DNA of 64,000 bases. It comes from Burhinus oedicnemus (lineage: Eukaryota > Chordata > Aves > Charadriiformes > Burhinidae). The translations under genes were made by a program, and so were the position numbers. Positions 1-13,740 of this stretch are shown here, one piece after another (the first letter of the stretch is position 1; every line of letters starts with the position of its first letter). The stretch spans positions 424,665 through 488,664 of the forward strand of contig VFFE01009165.1 of the NCBI GenBank assembly GCA_008921705.1, read 5' to 3'. Below the pieces are notes generated by a model. The model was not told where the DNA came from, searched no databases, and was given only the letters and a program-made list of their open reading frames with translations.

Positions 1-3000
1 TAAAAAAACCAACTTGGCTTTGATCCAGTTAAAAAAAAAAAAAAAGAGCTGCTGTCATTATTAGCAAACCCAAGGGGACCATAAAGTTTTCACTGGTGCC
101 CAGATGAAAACATTTGCTTTCCGCTCAAGCTGTTATTTTAAATCTGTCTAAAATTTAAATTTAAATAAGAACATGTCTGAAAAAACTTGTTGAATTGATG
201 TTTTATTTAGATATTCTTTATCTCCCACTGAATAGAGCTTCTCCTTATAAGTTATTCTTACGGGAAATAGTTTGCTTTTGTCTCCAAGTACTTTTGCATT
301 TAGGACATAGAATAAAACCAGTAGCAGTTGTATTGCAAAATACCTGTTGCAACAGGGCTGTGTTTTATTTTCTACCAGTCCTACCAATCAGTGCTTTCAG
401 TATTTAAAAACACATTTCTAACTTTAAAAGGGAATTAAGCCATTGCTAGTAATTTAATGAAATCATTAGCCTTTCTATTTAACATTAGGAATTCAACATT
501 GGCTTCTGAGAAGGTGACCTCAATATAAATTGGATCAGAAAGAACCAGAAATAGAAATTCTCTGGAAACAAAAGGCAGAAAGTAGCGAATTTCTTTCTTG
601 GTGAGCCAATTGCCAAAAAAACTGAAACAGGCCAATGAAGTTTACTAGATTTAAAAAAAAACACAAAACAAACAACAAACTTAGATTAGCTTGAATATTC
701 TCAATATTAACTACTTGCTTTTTACCTGCAGAATATATCTATTGTCCTTCATTGCCTGTCTATAGCATCTCAGTTTTTGCCTCTGTCTCTGTAAACTTCT
801 AAAACTGCTGTTTTCAGAAAATGTGTTTTTAGAGCATCTTTGCTTCCCTGGGCAGCTTCTCCCAGTTGTGCTCTCCTGCCATTCTTCTGCTAATCTCGAA
901 GACTGGACACATGTTCCCATACAGGAAATTTTTTTTCCTCAAACTTGGAAATTTCTTTCAGATTGTTAGCGTGATAAGCTTAACTAGGAGGACAGACAGA
1001 TAAGGTGGGATTTTATTCTGTTGCTGGGATACCATCAATCAAACATCCAGTCTAGACCACAGAAGATGGTACTATTTTTCTTCCTTCTCCATTTTTCTCT
1101 TAAAATTTGCTCTGCACGAGAGTCCCAACATTGATCAGATATGCGTTCAATGCGTGTCATGGCAAGGCTGGAGTGTAATGTTCGATAAGATGCCCACTGT
1201 GAAACTATTAGCGGGGAATTTAGCCTTTTCATGTTTCAGCACAGAAACTGAGTCTGTCTGCTGTCACCAGAGAGCAGCTATGTAGAAGAAAGAAAGATTT
1301 TAATACTGGCTGCAGAGAGATTGTATCTATAGGGCCTTGATGTTTTAGATGTTTAGCTCTGGTTTAATATAGTATCATATGTACAAGTAATCCCTGTAAG
1401 AGGCAACAGGTTTTATTTAAGTTAGAGCATATTTCTGAAAGTAGACCCATGTTTTTATGTGATTTTGCAAGTAAAACTGTTTCCATGAGTGAGGGCCTTA
1501 GAATGCAGGTCAGTAAATACCGTGCTTTTCCCTGCTGATGCCTCACTGTGGAGGGATGACCGGAAGGGTCTTTCTCCAACCTCAGGGAGCACTCAGTTAT
1601 TCTTGCTTCCTTGCCATGGAGATGGATGTAGTTAGGAAACACAGTGATGTCCTACTTTATGAGCTGAGACCTTCTCAGAGTTTCAAGAGACTGTTGATTA
1701 ATATGAAGACTGGTAAATAATGCACATTATTTATCAATGTGCTTAGAACTTGGAATGAATGTTGATCATAGAGTTCCACTGGAAAATAATTTAGTCATCA
1801 TAAATAATTATTTTAGGTGATGACACATTTCCAGAGATCTTTCCATGTTGCATGGATATTTTCCATAAGGCATCTTTGTATGTGCTTGGTCTGTTAAGTG
1901 GTGAAGGTATTTCACAGAATACATATTGTATGTGGTGTTTCTCGGATCAAGAAATTAAGCCTCTCCTGTTCTTGTTGAATTGCCTGTTACTCATACTACA
2001 TTTTAATAACAGTTTGTGAGGAAAAGTCTTGTTTGAAATTACCACTTAATGAATGAACAAAGCTTGAGTCAACATTTCTAAATCCTGTCTTTAATTTAAA
2101 AAACTTTTATATCTAATGTGATTTTCCAGAGGAAACTGAATACAATTATACAACATCCATGTTCCGCATGATTTTTTTTCATTATGGTCTTTGATGGCTA
2201 TCAGGATTTTCTTTTGGTGATTACTAAAGCCAAAGCTTTAAATAAATCTTTTCAAATAAACAAGTATCTATTGTTACGTTCAAGTGCTTGTGTGGTCAAA
2301 CCCTTCTCCTGAATAAACTTTGCTTAAATTTCTGCCACTTATTTATGTGGAATTTTATTCTGTTTGAATATTTGAATCTGATGTTTCCTCCCGGTCTGTC
2401 AAGTTTCAACAAGTACCTGAATTACAGTACTAAGCACTTATAATTGTAACTTATAAATCAATCTGATGTGTGCAGAGACCAGATAAATGTATATCAGCTC
2501 AGGTTTCTCATCAGTGTTTCTGATGCTAGATGCTGAGGCAGAACAGCAAAATTAGCATTGGCTCTAGCAGTGGTGGTTTCAAAGAAAAATTAGAGACGAC
2601 TTTTGGGTCTTACTTTTCAACATGGATCCTCCTCATATATAAGATGAATCTCTTTTTCCAAACAAATATTTACTAAGAATACATGTTACAACAACTTCTC
2701 TTGTGAATATAAATGCATTTTGCAAAGTTATGTTTTGGTAGAGTTAAACCACATTCTGTCAGTGAAAGAAACTGCCCCAGTAAAAGTGTAAAATTTAGTA
2801 AGCATAAATGAGCCTGAATAAAAGTTTTTAAAAGACACCTGCTAAATTAAGGTCCATTGCTCTCCCCGTCCCTGAGCAACTCAGGTCTGCTGGCAAAAAT
2901 CAGTAGGATAAACATTGCCTAATATTAGTTCACACTGCACCATTTTGCTACTGTCGAAAGTTAGCTACTGTGTAATAGCTAGCATTTTTCTTCAGTTAGT

Positions 3001-4992
3001 CTGATCACATTTACTAGCCAGGAGGTAGAGGTCTATCAGCAATTTTCCAGATATACATGTTAGTTGCTTTATAACAATGCTGGTGGTGAACACTAAGCTT
3101 AGCAAACTGTCTCCGTTCAAGAAATTGGTTAATTTATTTTGTTCTAATGTTATCCAAGGATTTGGTTAAAACATAAAGAGCTGGCTAATATTTTTCTAAT
3201 TATTTCTAATATTTCTTACACTTCTGTAACTTTTAAGCTTTTATATGGATTTTTTGAAAAGCCTATGGATGTAAATTAATACTGATTTGACAATTATCAC
3301 TTTCATGCAAGGGTTCTGATACTACAAACCTTTTCAGAAATTATTCAACTTACAAGAGAGGCTTTACAGGGGAGTTAGCAGAGGATTTAGCAGAGAAGTT
3401 AGCAGAGTTGTTTGATGTTGTGTCCGAATATCTGGGTTTAGCACCAACATAACACTGTCATACGGAAGTAGTACATTTTCTTAAACTGCCATTTGGCTTT
3501 GTTTTACAGAATTCCTATTACAGAACTTATAGAAGATAATAAACACAAAATGTCTTTACTCTACAGCTTAGTATAAAAACTTCTGTATGGCTTATCTCAA
3601 TGTTTAAATTTATTTTCCTGCTTGTTCTCAAGTGCTTTTAGAACAACAAAGATATGAACCTCTGTATTCAAGCATTAATTAGAATTTTTTTTTTCAAAGT
3701 ATTGACGGTCAATCAAAGCTGTAAATTGCCCACTGAATTTGTCCACTTGTGATTAAAGGGTCTTGGGAGTGATTGTTTTCAGGAGTCATGCAAAATAGTC
3801 ATGAGAGCAGAGGCAGAAGGTGAGTTTCCTCAGTGCCCTAAGATGCTGTCACTAGGACTGAACACATATTGCAACACACGGTGCATTGCCCGAGTTCAAA
3901 CAGAAAGCCAGACTACAATGAGCAGGTCACCTACTGCACTGATTTTTTTTTTCTTAAATGAACAAATCCTAGTGCAAGCTTGCTGGCAGATTCCTTTGTC
4001 TGAATTGTCAGAACTGAATGGCACTTTTCCACTTTCTCTCTTTATAGTCTCTCTCTGCTGTCCAACTACCGTGGGCACCTATGTAGAAAAAAGGTGTACT
4101 GATGAAGGGCTATTACCCCTTAGATAGTGTCATGGTGATTAGGGCCCTCTCTGGATGTAGGAAAGGTTGCTCAAACTCTCTTCAAGTCTCTCGAGCTCAG
4201 AGAAAGGAATGAAACAAGAATTTTTGCTGTTCTTGGTGAGCAATGTTATATTTGGACAATCCATATTTCAGAGGCAATCTGTAGTGGTCCTGTAGTATTG
4301 CTTGTGGACACAGGAAATTGGAAACTTAAGAGCCACCTGAAGCTGAAAATGAGCATGCTGTATAACCGACCAGCGAAGGTGGCAAAACTTTTATTTACAG
4401 TAGGGAGAGGCGGGCCACCTTCTTGACTTGGTTTACAGGCATCTGGTTTTCATCTTCACATTTCTTGTCCTTTTATTTTTATAAATATGTTTAAAATGCC
4501 TCCTTTGGGGTGTGTAGGGGGAAGGTTCTGGATTGCTTTTGTTAGGATCTTACGCCATTCTTTTGCTTGTCTGGGAAAAAAAGGGTTTCTCTTTTTGTTT
4601 TTTTCAGGCTGACCTGGGTTGTTTACAGTTTTCAGTCCAAACACTGGAACAAAAGTCCTCTCCAAACCTGCCCCACACCCCCAGCCCTCTTTGTTTAACT
4701 TTACACTAGAACAGAACTACGAGCCAGTTTGTCTGGGCCATATTCCCAAGGACAGTCTGATATTTTTTGAGTATCTTCACATCAAACAAAACCAGTAACA
4801 GAAGAAAGACATCTTTCCCATTTCAATTCCAAATGAAGCTAGAAGAAGGGAAAATGAAACCTGTGTGTGCTGAAGAGCAAAAACTGATAGGAGAGGTAAA
4901 TAATCTTCCAAGTTTGCATCGAGTAGAAACAAGGCATTATAATAAAATGATACATTTAAAAATATGGTTCCATTAAACTTCTTGCTGACTTG
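1..4992. other. AT-rich non-coding DNA, no gene seen
   Basis: Vertebrate-style AT-rich sequence with many A or T runs, for example an A run near 31-45. Open frames are short (the longest is 108 codons at 3801-4127 on the plus strand, with a 60-codon frame opposite it) and show no domain, signal peptide or convincing pair of splice sites. A small 12-bp-period repeat near 3372-3407 is listed separately. I see no transposon I can name, no RNA gene and no CpG island. This could be intergenic or intronic; the sequence alone does not decide. Confidence 0.6.
3372..3407. repeat. 12-bp period mini-repeat, three units
   Basis: The word TTAGCAGAG occurs three times, starting at 3375, 3387 and 3399, exactly 12 bp apart. 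The three-base linkers differ, and an imperfect unit edge lies on either side. This is a short local tandem duplication of the kind produced by replication slippage. No function is implied. Confidence 0.8.
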
Positions 4993-5062
4993 AAAGGCTG
5001 TAATAGAACACAGTGTGAATGAACCACCATAAAAACTGGGTTTTGTAACACCTATGTTTCTG
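4993..5062 (+). repeat. 70-bp perfect direct repeat, copy 1
   Basis: This 70-bp segment, beginning AAAGGCTGTAATAGAACACA and ending CCTATGTTTCTG, is identical base for base to 6383-6452, in the same orientation and 1,390 bp away. The flanks diverge at once on the right (CTTCAG here, TAAAAC in copy 2) and almost at once on the left. The unit has no long open frame, no terminal inverted repeats and no poly-A tail, so it does not look like a transposon insertion. Perfect identity implies a recent duplication, gene conversion or an assembly artefact. I do not recognise it as a known repeat family. Confidence 0.95.
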
Positions 5063-6382
5063 CTTCAGTGAGGCTCAAGATCTTGCTAAAGAAATGTCTT
5101 TTCCTTGTTGTTTGTGCCAGGGGAAAACAGCACTATAAATGACAAGGAATTATTAGGGAAATATCTTGGCATTTTTAATGTAAGAAAGGAAGCAAATCAT
5201 GCTCATATGTATCTTTTGTCTGGCTCAGAATTATCTCTATCATGTTGGAAGTTTTTATTCGGAAGTCTGTGTTGACTCTCATGATTAGGGCCAGAAATCC
5301 TACAGCTGACAGGAAAGTGACCTATAAATAATGATCTATGATGGACTTGTCATATAGTCACTAAATGAAATATTCTAGTACCTGTTTCCTTTGTCTTGTT
5401 TCTCAGTTTCCGTCTTCTTTAAGGTTATTTCTTTTGACATACACCACTAGCTGTCTGGTAGGAATGGGTTTTCTTTGCCTTGTAAATGTATTCCATTTTC
5501 AACAGAAAAGTACCACTGAACATATTATTGGAATTATTTTTGTGAATAAGAACTCCACTTGAATATGATTGGATACAGTTAGTATTGGATTTCCAAGTCA
5601 AAGTTAAATATTTTTTTAAAAAAGAAAGGTTTATATATACATGTATATGGATATATTGAAAAACAGGACTAGAAGGAGTTGCTTACAATGCAGTATGAAT
5701 TCTGGAGTTCTGAGCAAATGAAAAAGTCAGAATTTAGTAAGAATATAAATTTACGACACATCAACTACACTACAGTAATTACCTGCACGCATTCTCTAAC
5801 TACCATGCTAGATAAAGAAAATCAGCCAGCTCACAGTAACAGCCCATCTTCACTCTCTTAGCCAATAACAAAACAGCTTTTCAGCAAGGAGTAAATTATT
5901 TCATTTCATTTACTAATGGTGAAAAATGTGCATATGGGATGATAAAATCATGTAGCTGATGTTCTCTGATTTTGCATGCCAGCTTTTTGTGTGGTAACTT
6001 GTGTGGTCATGTCTTTAATGATATGAATCCAACACTTCCCTTGGTATCTCTAATTGACAATTCGTAAAAGGATCTGTGCCAGGTCTGTCCATAAACAGGG
6101 GACATTCTTGGTACTGAGGTGGAAAAAGATGTTAGGAGAGAGAAATCCCAGCACCACTACAGCTGATGTGAATTTACAGTCAACTGAATTTGCTGAATTG
6201 AAGATTTCACCCAAACTTGCAGTTCAGATCTCCCTCGTACTCTTAAAAAATAGGCAAACAGAAACACCTATGCCAAATGTGCTTGGTTAACATGCTTTCA
6301 GCAAGCTTGCCAAAAGTGAACTCCCCTTGCAACACAGTTCAGTAAGCGTTATACATGTAGCATTAGCAGTTGGCACTGCTTA
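5063..6382. other. AT-rich non-coding spacer between the two 70-bp repeats
   Basis: No gene is supported. It contains short AT-dinucleotide-rich patches (around 5628-5660, TATATATACATGTATATGG-like) and open frames of at most 78 codons without recognisable features. If the flanking 70-bp copies arose by template switching, this 1,320-bp interval is the distance the polymerase jumped. Confidence 0.55.
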
Positions 6383-6452
6383 AAAGGCTGTAATAGAACA
6401 CAGTGTGAATGAACCACCATAAAAACTGGGTTTTGTAACACCTATGTTTCTG
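6383..6452 (+). repeat. 70-bp perfect direct repeat, copy 2
   Basis: Identical to 4993-5062 over all 70 bases. Left flank: the base just before the shared block is A here and G in copy 1, with a T shared before that. Right flank: TAAAACTTGC, unlike copy 1. Either copy could be the original; the surrounding sequence gives no direct sign such as a target-site duplication. Confidence 0.95.
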
Positions 6453-9400
6453 TAAAACTTGCAGAAAATTTCTGTTGGCAAATAAATTAGGGTAGGTTTA
6501 ATGACATGCAATAATTCAGTTATTATGACCTTTGTTTTGGTTTATAAGCTTACATCATCTACAAGAAAAGACGGTATGACTTCAAGACCCCCATTGTTGT
6601 ATCTGCCAGTCTCACCTTCCCTCTTCTTTGAAGCAAAGGTGATTTACTACAGGAAAAGGAATTATAGATTTATCTAAGTGGCTTAGTAAGCCAGATACTT
6701 CCTCTTGAGATTATGCTTGGTTGGTGGAATAAGTGACAATATTATTTGTTTCTAGTTGAATCTCAAGGATAACTTTTATCTCCTGTATAATTCAGCTCAC
6801 TGTGTCCAAGTAACTCAATACATACACTGTTCATCACTTAAATCCCAATTTTTTAGCCTACATCATTTTCTGTTGCCCTACAGTAGAAAATACGCTGTGA
6901 TCTGTGCCATGGCCATTATTTGTAATGTCTATAAAACAATTGGAGTGACTAACACAGGTCTTTGAAGACTACTCATATATTCAAACTATGCTTATGATTT
7001 AATTTGCTTTAGCAAGGTTGTACATTTCCTCATAAAAACGTCACTTCGTGGCCGAGCTGGAAATGATGTTTTTCAACTGCAGTGCTGCAGTTCTGCTCAT
7101 CTGGCTGGTCACACACTAACCACAAAGGAGGAATCATAGTCATAACTGGAGATGGAGCTATTCCACTCTTTTTTCTCTTTTGTTTAGCAAGCTTCAACAA
7201 ATGAGGAGATACAACAATAGACTGTAAAAGGCATACTTGTAACACTGCTAATATTAAAAGCCTTACAAATATCAATGGTGAATCAACTTTCTGTTTCTTT
7301 CCTTCTCTAATCAGCTGTACAAAACAGTTCTGGAGAGTTATAGTGCAGTAGCTGAAAGAGAGCAAGCAGGCAGAAACACAAAACAGCTGATATAAACAGA
7401 GCGGCCATAAATATGTACAGTGAGGGGACCAATAGTTTCATACTTGTGCTCCAAGCATTTGCTTTAATGGCCACAACTGTGTTGGATGGAGTCTGCTACA
7501 TTTCAGTCAAACCCTTCGTACTGGGGTATTTACCCTTTGTGTTCTATTTACATACTTATTTTCATTAGAAAATGTGTAGATCCCACATGACTACCTTAGT
7601 AGTCTGAATGGCATGTGTAGTATTCCAAATAATGTTAATATTGAAATAAGTTACGATCACTCTATGGCAGCAGCAGAATGAAAGCACATGAATATTCCCA
7701 ATGCATCAAATGTGTCCTTTCAGACGGTTCAGGTATCACCTGGACAGCTAAAAGAGTCCACGGCATTCAGTAGCTCATTTCTAACTCCTCATCCTTGTTT
7801 AAAATGAACTTCACAATATGACAACCAGCTTGCTATAATGAAACCATCCTAAAGGTATAGCTTCTCATTCAGACAGCTAGTGCTTGGTTGCTGCAAAGGA
7901 TACAGAAAATGTGATATTAAGAGTACACAGCCTATAATGAAATAAGTGAATGCATGCCTGCTTTAAACTGTAAAAACTCCTTTACCTTAATAATAATTGA
8001 AGGAAATGAAGCCTTTGGATTTATCACCATTTGCCTAGTTGAGAGGACCTACATTTGTTCAAGCTTAGGCTCTCTAGCTTCGAGGATAGTAGCAAGCAAT
8101 TAATTTTAATTTTAGGACACTTCTATGAGCACAGGACCCAAAAATTATATAGGAGTGCTTGGCATATTATCCATCTGTTTGTAAACAACATATTATCTTT
8201 TCTTTTCCACATGATGGCTGGCCATTTCCTCATTTGCCCATCTGCTTTTGTAACCTTTTATAAAAGGACTGGAAAAATCCCTGTTGTGTATGCTTAGCTA
8301 AGAAATCTGAGATTCTGAAGCATTTCTCAGTCTCCTTTAGATGCATCATCTAAAACCACATCTAGGAAGCTGTTAGGGGTTAGTAGCACACCAGAAATAT
8401 GTAGATTTTCAATGATGCAGGAAACAGAGTTTGAATTTCTTGGTTTTACCATTTCAGAGATTATTACTCAGCAGAAAATATTTGTTTGCAAAAAAGTTTT
8501 CTTCTCCAGAGGTGAGTTTCAAGGTGGCATCAGTACAAAAGATTTGAAATGCTTTGCCTTTTTAGCAAAACAATTTTAACGCATGATTTTCTGATTAACT
8601 TACAGCACTTGCCAAAGCTTTTGCATAATTCTTCAGTCCTAATATATTTGACTGAATAGTAGCCTGTGGAGTAATGTCAAATAAACGCATATTTCAAACA
8701 AGAGCAGAGGGAAATGTAATTTTCCACCCACTAACAGGCTGACCATATATTCAGAAGTGGTATTTGGCAGGAGCCTGACTCAATAAGTTATGAATAGCCG
8801 CTGCCCACTGTTTTACTACACCCCCTATATAGGGCTGCAGTGGGGACCCGCAAAGTCTACAATTGCAAAGAGGACCCAAATTCCAGCATTGTAGGAGTCT
8901 AATATTTGAGATCAGCAGGAGAACTACGAAGCTGGCAATGAACAAGGAAGAAGCAGAACTCTAATCAAGACTGAATTAAGGCTGATGTGATGATTTGAAA
9001 TCCAACTTTAAAAATAAAACAATAACAGATCTGGCTCTATATGGTCTGATATTGCCACCCAGCCTGAATTACTGTTGACAGCTCGTAACTTTATTGCACC
9101 AGCATGCCTGATTGCTGTCATTATGCCAGAGATTTGATACTTCTGAAATTCAAACTGGGAAGGAAAGAAGATCATATCTGAAAACAAACAATCAAATGAA
9201 AATTTCTGTGGCAGAGGCTTGTTTACCATGTCTTTGGATGGGCAGCTGAGAGAGTCTGGAGGTTGTTGAGTATGATTTCCATGAGAAAAGAATTATATTG
9301 TGTTATTAATACTGTGCAATTTCCATCTGTAAATCTGACCAATGCAACTGAGCATTTTTCCTGTACCTTATGGGTTTAGAAACCTACATGTATAGCATTT

Positions 9401-12400
9401 AAGGAGAAATTTTGCAAAAGGGCGTGAAAAAGGAGTTTGAATCCCAGTTCTCTATTGTGGCAGAAGCCCAAGCTCACACAGCACTTGATCTAGAAAAAAA
9501 ACCAACAAAACCACTGGAAAGTCTTCCCCTGGTTCCAATTGGCTTTTGAAACAGACCTACAACAAGTCAGCTGCAGATGTCAGAGACAGAGAGCTCTGAC
9601 AGAGCCCTTCCTACATCCTTTAGCTAATGGCCAAAGCAAAACTGCAACACAACTGCTTCAGACAGGTATAACTTAAATCAAAGGAGTGATCTTCCATACA
9701 ATTTCCTCCCTTGAGACACTACAAACTGTTCAAATGGAGTAAGAAATATGAGCTGATTTTATGATATTAAAAAAAAGTCCTTATATATATGACCTTTTAA
9801 CCTTAATTACAATGAATGCCGTGAGGATGCTGCTGGAGAGAAGCATCTGCCACGGATATGAGCACCATGAGTTACAGAGTGTGGGCTCCTCGCTTTGTGA
9901 CGGGATATTGCTTAGTTGCAAGAGCAGCGCCTCTGTGACTTTGCTCAGTTGCTTTTGCAATGGCTTAATCTTGAGAACTGTTGCCAATCTGTGTAAGCAG
10001 TGTTGTTCTTCGCATGCAGCCTCCCATCACAGTGTTACTCTGATATGTGCTATTGTGCTTTCCTTTTAATGTTGTATGCCTTTTGTGGTCTTTCAGTTTT
10101 TCTCTGCAGAAGGTACTGAAAGGTGCAATACTTGTGGGTCTGGCGGAGGGCCCCAAACCGCAATCCTTCGTTTAACAGCACTTCATGAGTAAGGATGAGA
10201 TGCTGCTTCCTTTATTACGGTCTACTGCTTGGTATTTCACAGCATACTCATACGCAGGCCAGCAAAATCCACTGGAGGACTATTTTTCCTCTCTACCTTG
10301 TGCAGAAGTGGAAAAATATCAATTAGAAAGTGTACTGATGCTTTCTGAATGGGACTTCTGAGTGCAAAGTGCGGTTCAAAAGACACTGGGAGAAAAAAGA
10401 CATAGCTATAAAGAGTGTTGCAGAATAAGGTAACAGTACAATAGTATGCACCTATAGGCTGATTGCTTTGAAACAAGCATCTCATTAAAATGAGGCAGAT
10501 TTGTATAACAAGTTATACTCCTTGTAGTTCTCAATTTTAACACCTTAGCCAATGAAACTGTCATTTTGGCTTGCATCGGTTTGGTTTCTAGTCTAGTGCA
10601 AGGCCATCTCCAATTCTCAGACATTGTCAGAAATACTTTCCTTTAAAACAAACTTCCATTAAATTACTTCTGTCTCTACAGGTTTAGGAACATCAGCATT
10701 GCACTGCTGATCTTTTAGGCTTTGGCAATACAATGAAACAATTACAAATTAGGTGGGGTTTCCCTTTTGCTTTAGAGATCTTGAGCACACCTACTTCCAT
10801 CCTGACAGCAGCTACTTGACATTCAAACCGCATCGGGGCAGCTAATGTCATAAGAACAACTACAAATCCACCCAAAAAGGTTTTGGAAAAGCAAAGGACA
10901 GGCTCAAACTGCTTCAGTTTGTTGGTCAAAAAGATCTCCCAAATCTACAAAATCTAAATTTAGCCATGCCCTGGCCAGTTGCTTCAAGATGCCAGGGCCC
11001 AGCCCATCAGTACTAGGTGCTTTGTTTATATTTCTATGGTAGTACACGGTTCAATTCACCTACTAGTGTATTTATGGTAGGAACATGTAACAGAATTCAA
11101 ACTAATGTGGCATATGGTCACTTTAAATTTGAGTAAACTATATTGAGATCAGGGAGACATTTGAGGTGGAACATGCTATTAAGATAGCATACCAGAGAAA
11201 GCTAGAAACAGGAATTTTCCAAAAATACTTTTTAAGAACATTTTTCTTTCACTTGTCTTCAAATTCTTGGTAATAGTTTGGTTTGCTTTATCTCCCTCCA
11301 TGCCTCATAAGAATGACATCTGTTCTTACTGATAGCCTGCAAACTGCACATCTGCTATCAGAATTTCATATCGGATACCTTCTGTTTTCGTCCTGGCTTG
11401 CTTGTTTATATACTTAAGGTGATACGTTTGTTTTTTGAATATATAAGCTCTTTGAAGCAGAAGTTTGTATAAGATCACACAATCTTGGCTGGCTCTGCAC
11501 TTCAGGCCCTCCTACAGTCTCTCTCTGTAGTTACCTACATTTGTATGCGTGTGTGTTTGTATATATAATAAGTTTACAAGCAAGTTACAGAAGCTGTGTT
11601 GTAAGAAAAGGTAAGTGAAATGATTTAAGTTCATTTTGCATGCTTAAATGGGCTGACTTTGGGCCTACATGGACTTTAAAGCCTGTGCCCTATTGAAATC
11701 TGACGGTTCTTCATGTACAGCAGGTGGTTCAAAGAAAAGTGCTCCTCTAGTACATTTTAGCTTTGGGCTGTCTATTTCCAGAGAGATGCATAAACTTTGT
11801 AAAACAGATGGCTACATTGACAGCTTGCCAGAAACCTAGGGACCACACTTAGTCTACATAAAAACATGAACAAAATCACTATTTATTTCTATCCATAACA
11901 CCTCTAATAACTGAATTGAACTGAACTGCTGCTGTTTAAACCCAGCAGTGATTGGTTTTATTGTAAAAAACTGTGGGGGTAAGTGGTGATGGAAGTCCTA
12001 GTCTAAGACCTTTCCAGGTAGCACCTTAGATAACCCTTTCTTTGTTCAAAAAAAATGAGGGACCTTATAGAAACCATTTAATCTAGAATGCTGGCAATCC
12101 GTGCTTCAGTCCTCTGAAGCGAGGAAATGGGATTTCCTGACATGGTGTGCCAATGCAAAATGCATTACGTGCTACTAAGGGAGCCCCTGGCCCACCCAGT
12201 GCCAGGAGGCTCATTTAACAGTTTTGCTAACGTGGTTTTCAGTGCAAGATACACTCTGCTTCTCTAGCTCGTTAACCTCTACTGTGTTCTCAATATACTG
12301 GATACAAGGGAAAAATATGCTGCAGGCAGCGGTGTACATACCAGGTATGACGAAGACCAGTAACTGCTTCTTTATTCAGCGAGTCAAGCAAAACACAGAA

Positions 12401-13605
12401 GATGTAACAACCATTGCTTACTGTAGCTTTCTACTGACATTCAAATGTGGAAAGGTTTTTATTTTGTCTTCAATCTTTGAACTGTGCAGCTAACCTTGAA
12501 TATTACCAGGAAGAAATGCCACCTAAATCTGAGAGGCATATACATCAGAACATAGCATAGTGTAGCTCCTGTTCCTAACAGGTCTTTGAGCAGCTGCTGA
12601 AGCTGAAGGAATGAAATATATATTAAACAAATGCAGCAATACAGACGAAGAAGTTTTGTCCTAGAGGGAGGCTGAGTACACTTTGTATCATACTGTGTTT
12701 ACTCCTTCTGCTTTTTCCTCTTGTTCAAACAGCAGGACTTCAAGGCAAACAGCCAAGAAGGATTCAGCCCTTCGCTGAGGCTGATTCCACAAGCCTGCCC
12801 TGCTTTCACGGGCACCAAGCCATACATTTGCAGAAGAGAGCTTGATTGACACTTCAGTGGGATGAAGCATAAATTCAGTATTTGGATGCTATGTTTACTG
12901 GTAGCACGAAAACATGGAAATTCCTTATTAGTGCCTTCCGAGCTGCGTGAAGCCTCCTGTGCAGCCTGGCCTTGAGCTGACCGTGCGCAGATAGAGTAGA
13001 GGTTTCTGGTTAGCTTGTTGGGCAGCAGAGGAATCTATCTGCAGGGTGAAGCTTGGGGCTCCTGTGCGAAGTAGTGTCAGAGGAGGGGTCTTTATTGAGA
13101 TCTTTCTTTAACTTTGAAATTCATGTGTGAGAGCTGCATTTTAATGACCAATGGGATTTGCAAGGAATCCCATTGCTTCCATCCTGGACACGGATGCAGT
13201 CCTGGCCTGCTAAAGTACTCTTGGCTGCAAGGATGGAGTTGATGATCAACGCCTGGTTTCGCAGTGTACCACACAGCTTACAGAGTGGGTTTTTTCCTCA
13301 GTCTCGACATTATAATCAGTTCTCTACAAGCCGAGACGAAATCTCTCTGGGCGGTCTCCATTGGTGTCTGAGCCTGCACCAGAGAAACATTATTACTGTG
13401 CTGATGAGAATTGATTGGGCTGGGAGTTATCTACCAAATTTTGCAATAACTATAGTTCCTGCCGCAAGTGCTGTGACCCCTTAACTCCCATTGCCCTTTA
13501 AGCTCTATAAGTTTTATTGTTAAGGGATTTCCAGCCCATCCCTATTCATTACCTTGGAAACATAAACAGAAGCATTACTGAAAATGTCTAATAATGAATT
13601 TAGCC
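6453..13605. other. AT-rich non-coding DNA, no gene seen
   Basis: Single-copy-looking sequence with scattered frames of 60-111 codons on both strands. The longest is 111 codons on the minus strand at 7030-7365. None carries a domain I recognise, and several (for example 9761-10069 and 10237-10624) overlap frames of similar length in other phases, which is expected by chance. A GTAAGT-type donor-like word occurs near 11608-11616 (AAAAG|GTAAGT) without a convincing partner exon. A 10-bp hairpin at 13149-13175 is listed separately. No transposon is identifiable. Confidence 0.55.
13149..13175. other. Perfect 10-bp stem hairpin, 7-base loop
   Basis: CAATGGGATT (13149-13158) and AATCCCATTG (13166-13175) are exact reverse complements separated by seven bases. 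It could form a small DNA cruciform or an RNA hairpin if transcribed. A structure this size is expected about once by chance in a window of this length, so it is reported only as a structural observation. Confidence 0.85.
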
Positions 13606-13740
13606 TAAGCACCCTGCTGGGAGGTAGAGGAGCATTATTATCCCCGTTTTACAATTGAAGAATAAGTTCCAGAGTTCAAGGCTGTCCACCAGATCTCCCT
13701 CTGCCAAGTCTGTCGTGCCTATATGACTAGGCTATTAACT
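13606..13740 (-). mobile_element. MIR-like SINE relic, reverse orientation
   Basis: The stretch GCATTATTATCCCCGTTTTACA (13632-13653) closely follows the reverse complement of the conserved MIR core (ATTATTATCCCCATTTTACA). It is preceded by GGGAGGTAG, as in MIR (ATGAGGTAGGTA), and followed by a degraded GAAGAATAAGTTCCAGAG that fits the GAGGAAACTGAGGC part. Farther on, CCTCTGCCA and TATGACTAGGCTAT fit the tRNA-derived head read in reverse. MIR is an old, long-dead family shared across amniotes, and only a few eroded copies remain in birds. The assignment rests on remembered consensus, not on an alignment run here. Confidence 0.6.

Noticed and set aside
12050..12095. GAGGGACCTT followed by a CATTTAATCTAG-like word as a third CR1 tail in reverse
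   Set aside because: Only about ten bases match well and the ATTCTATG octamers are missing; too weak to call.
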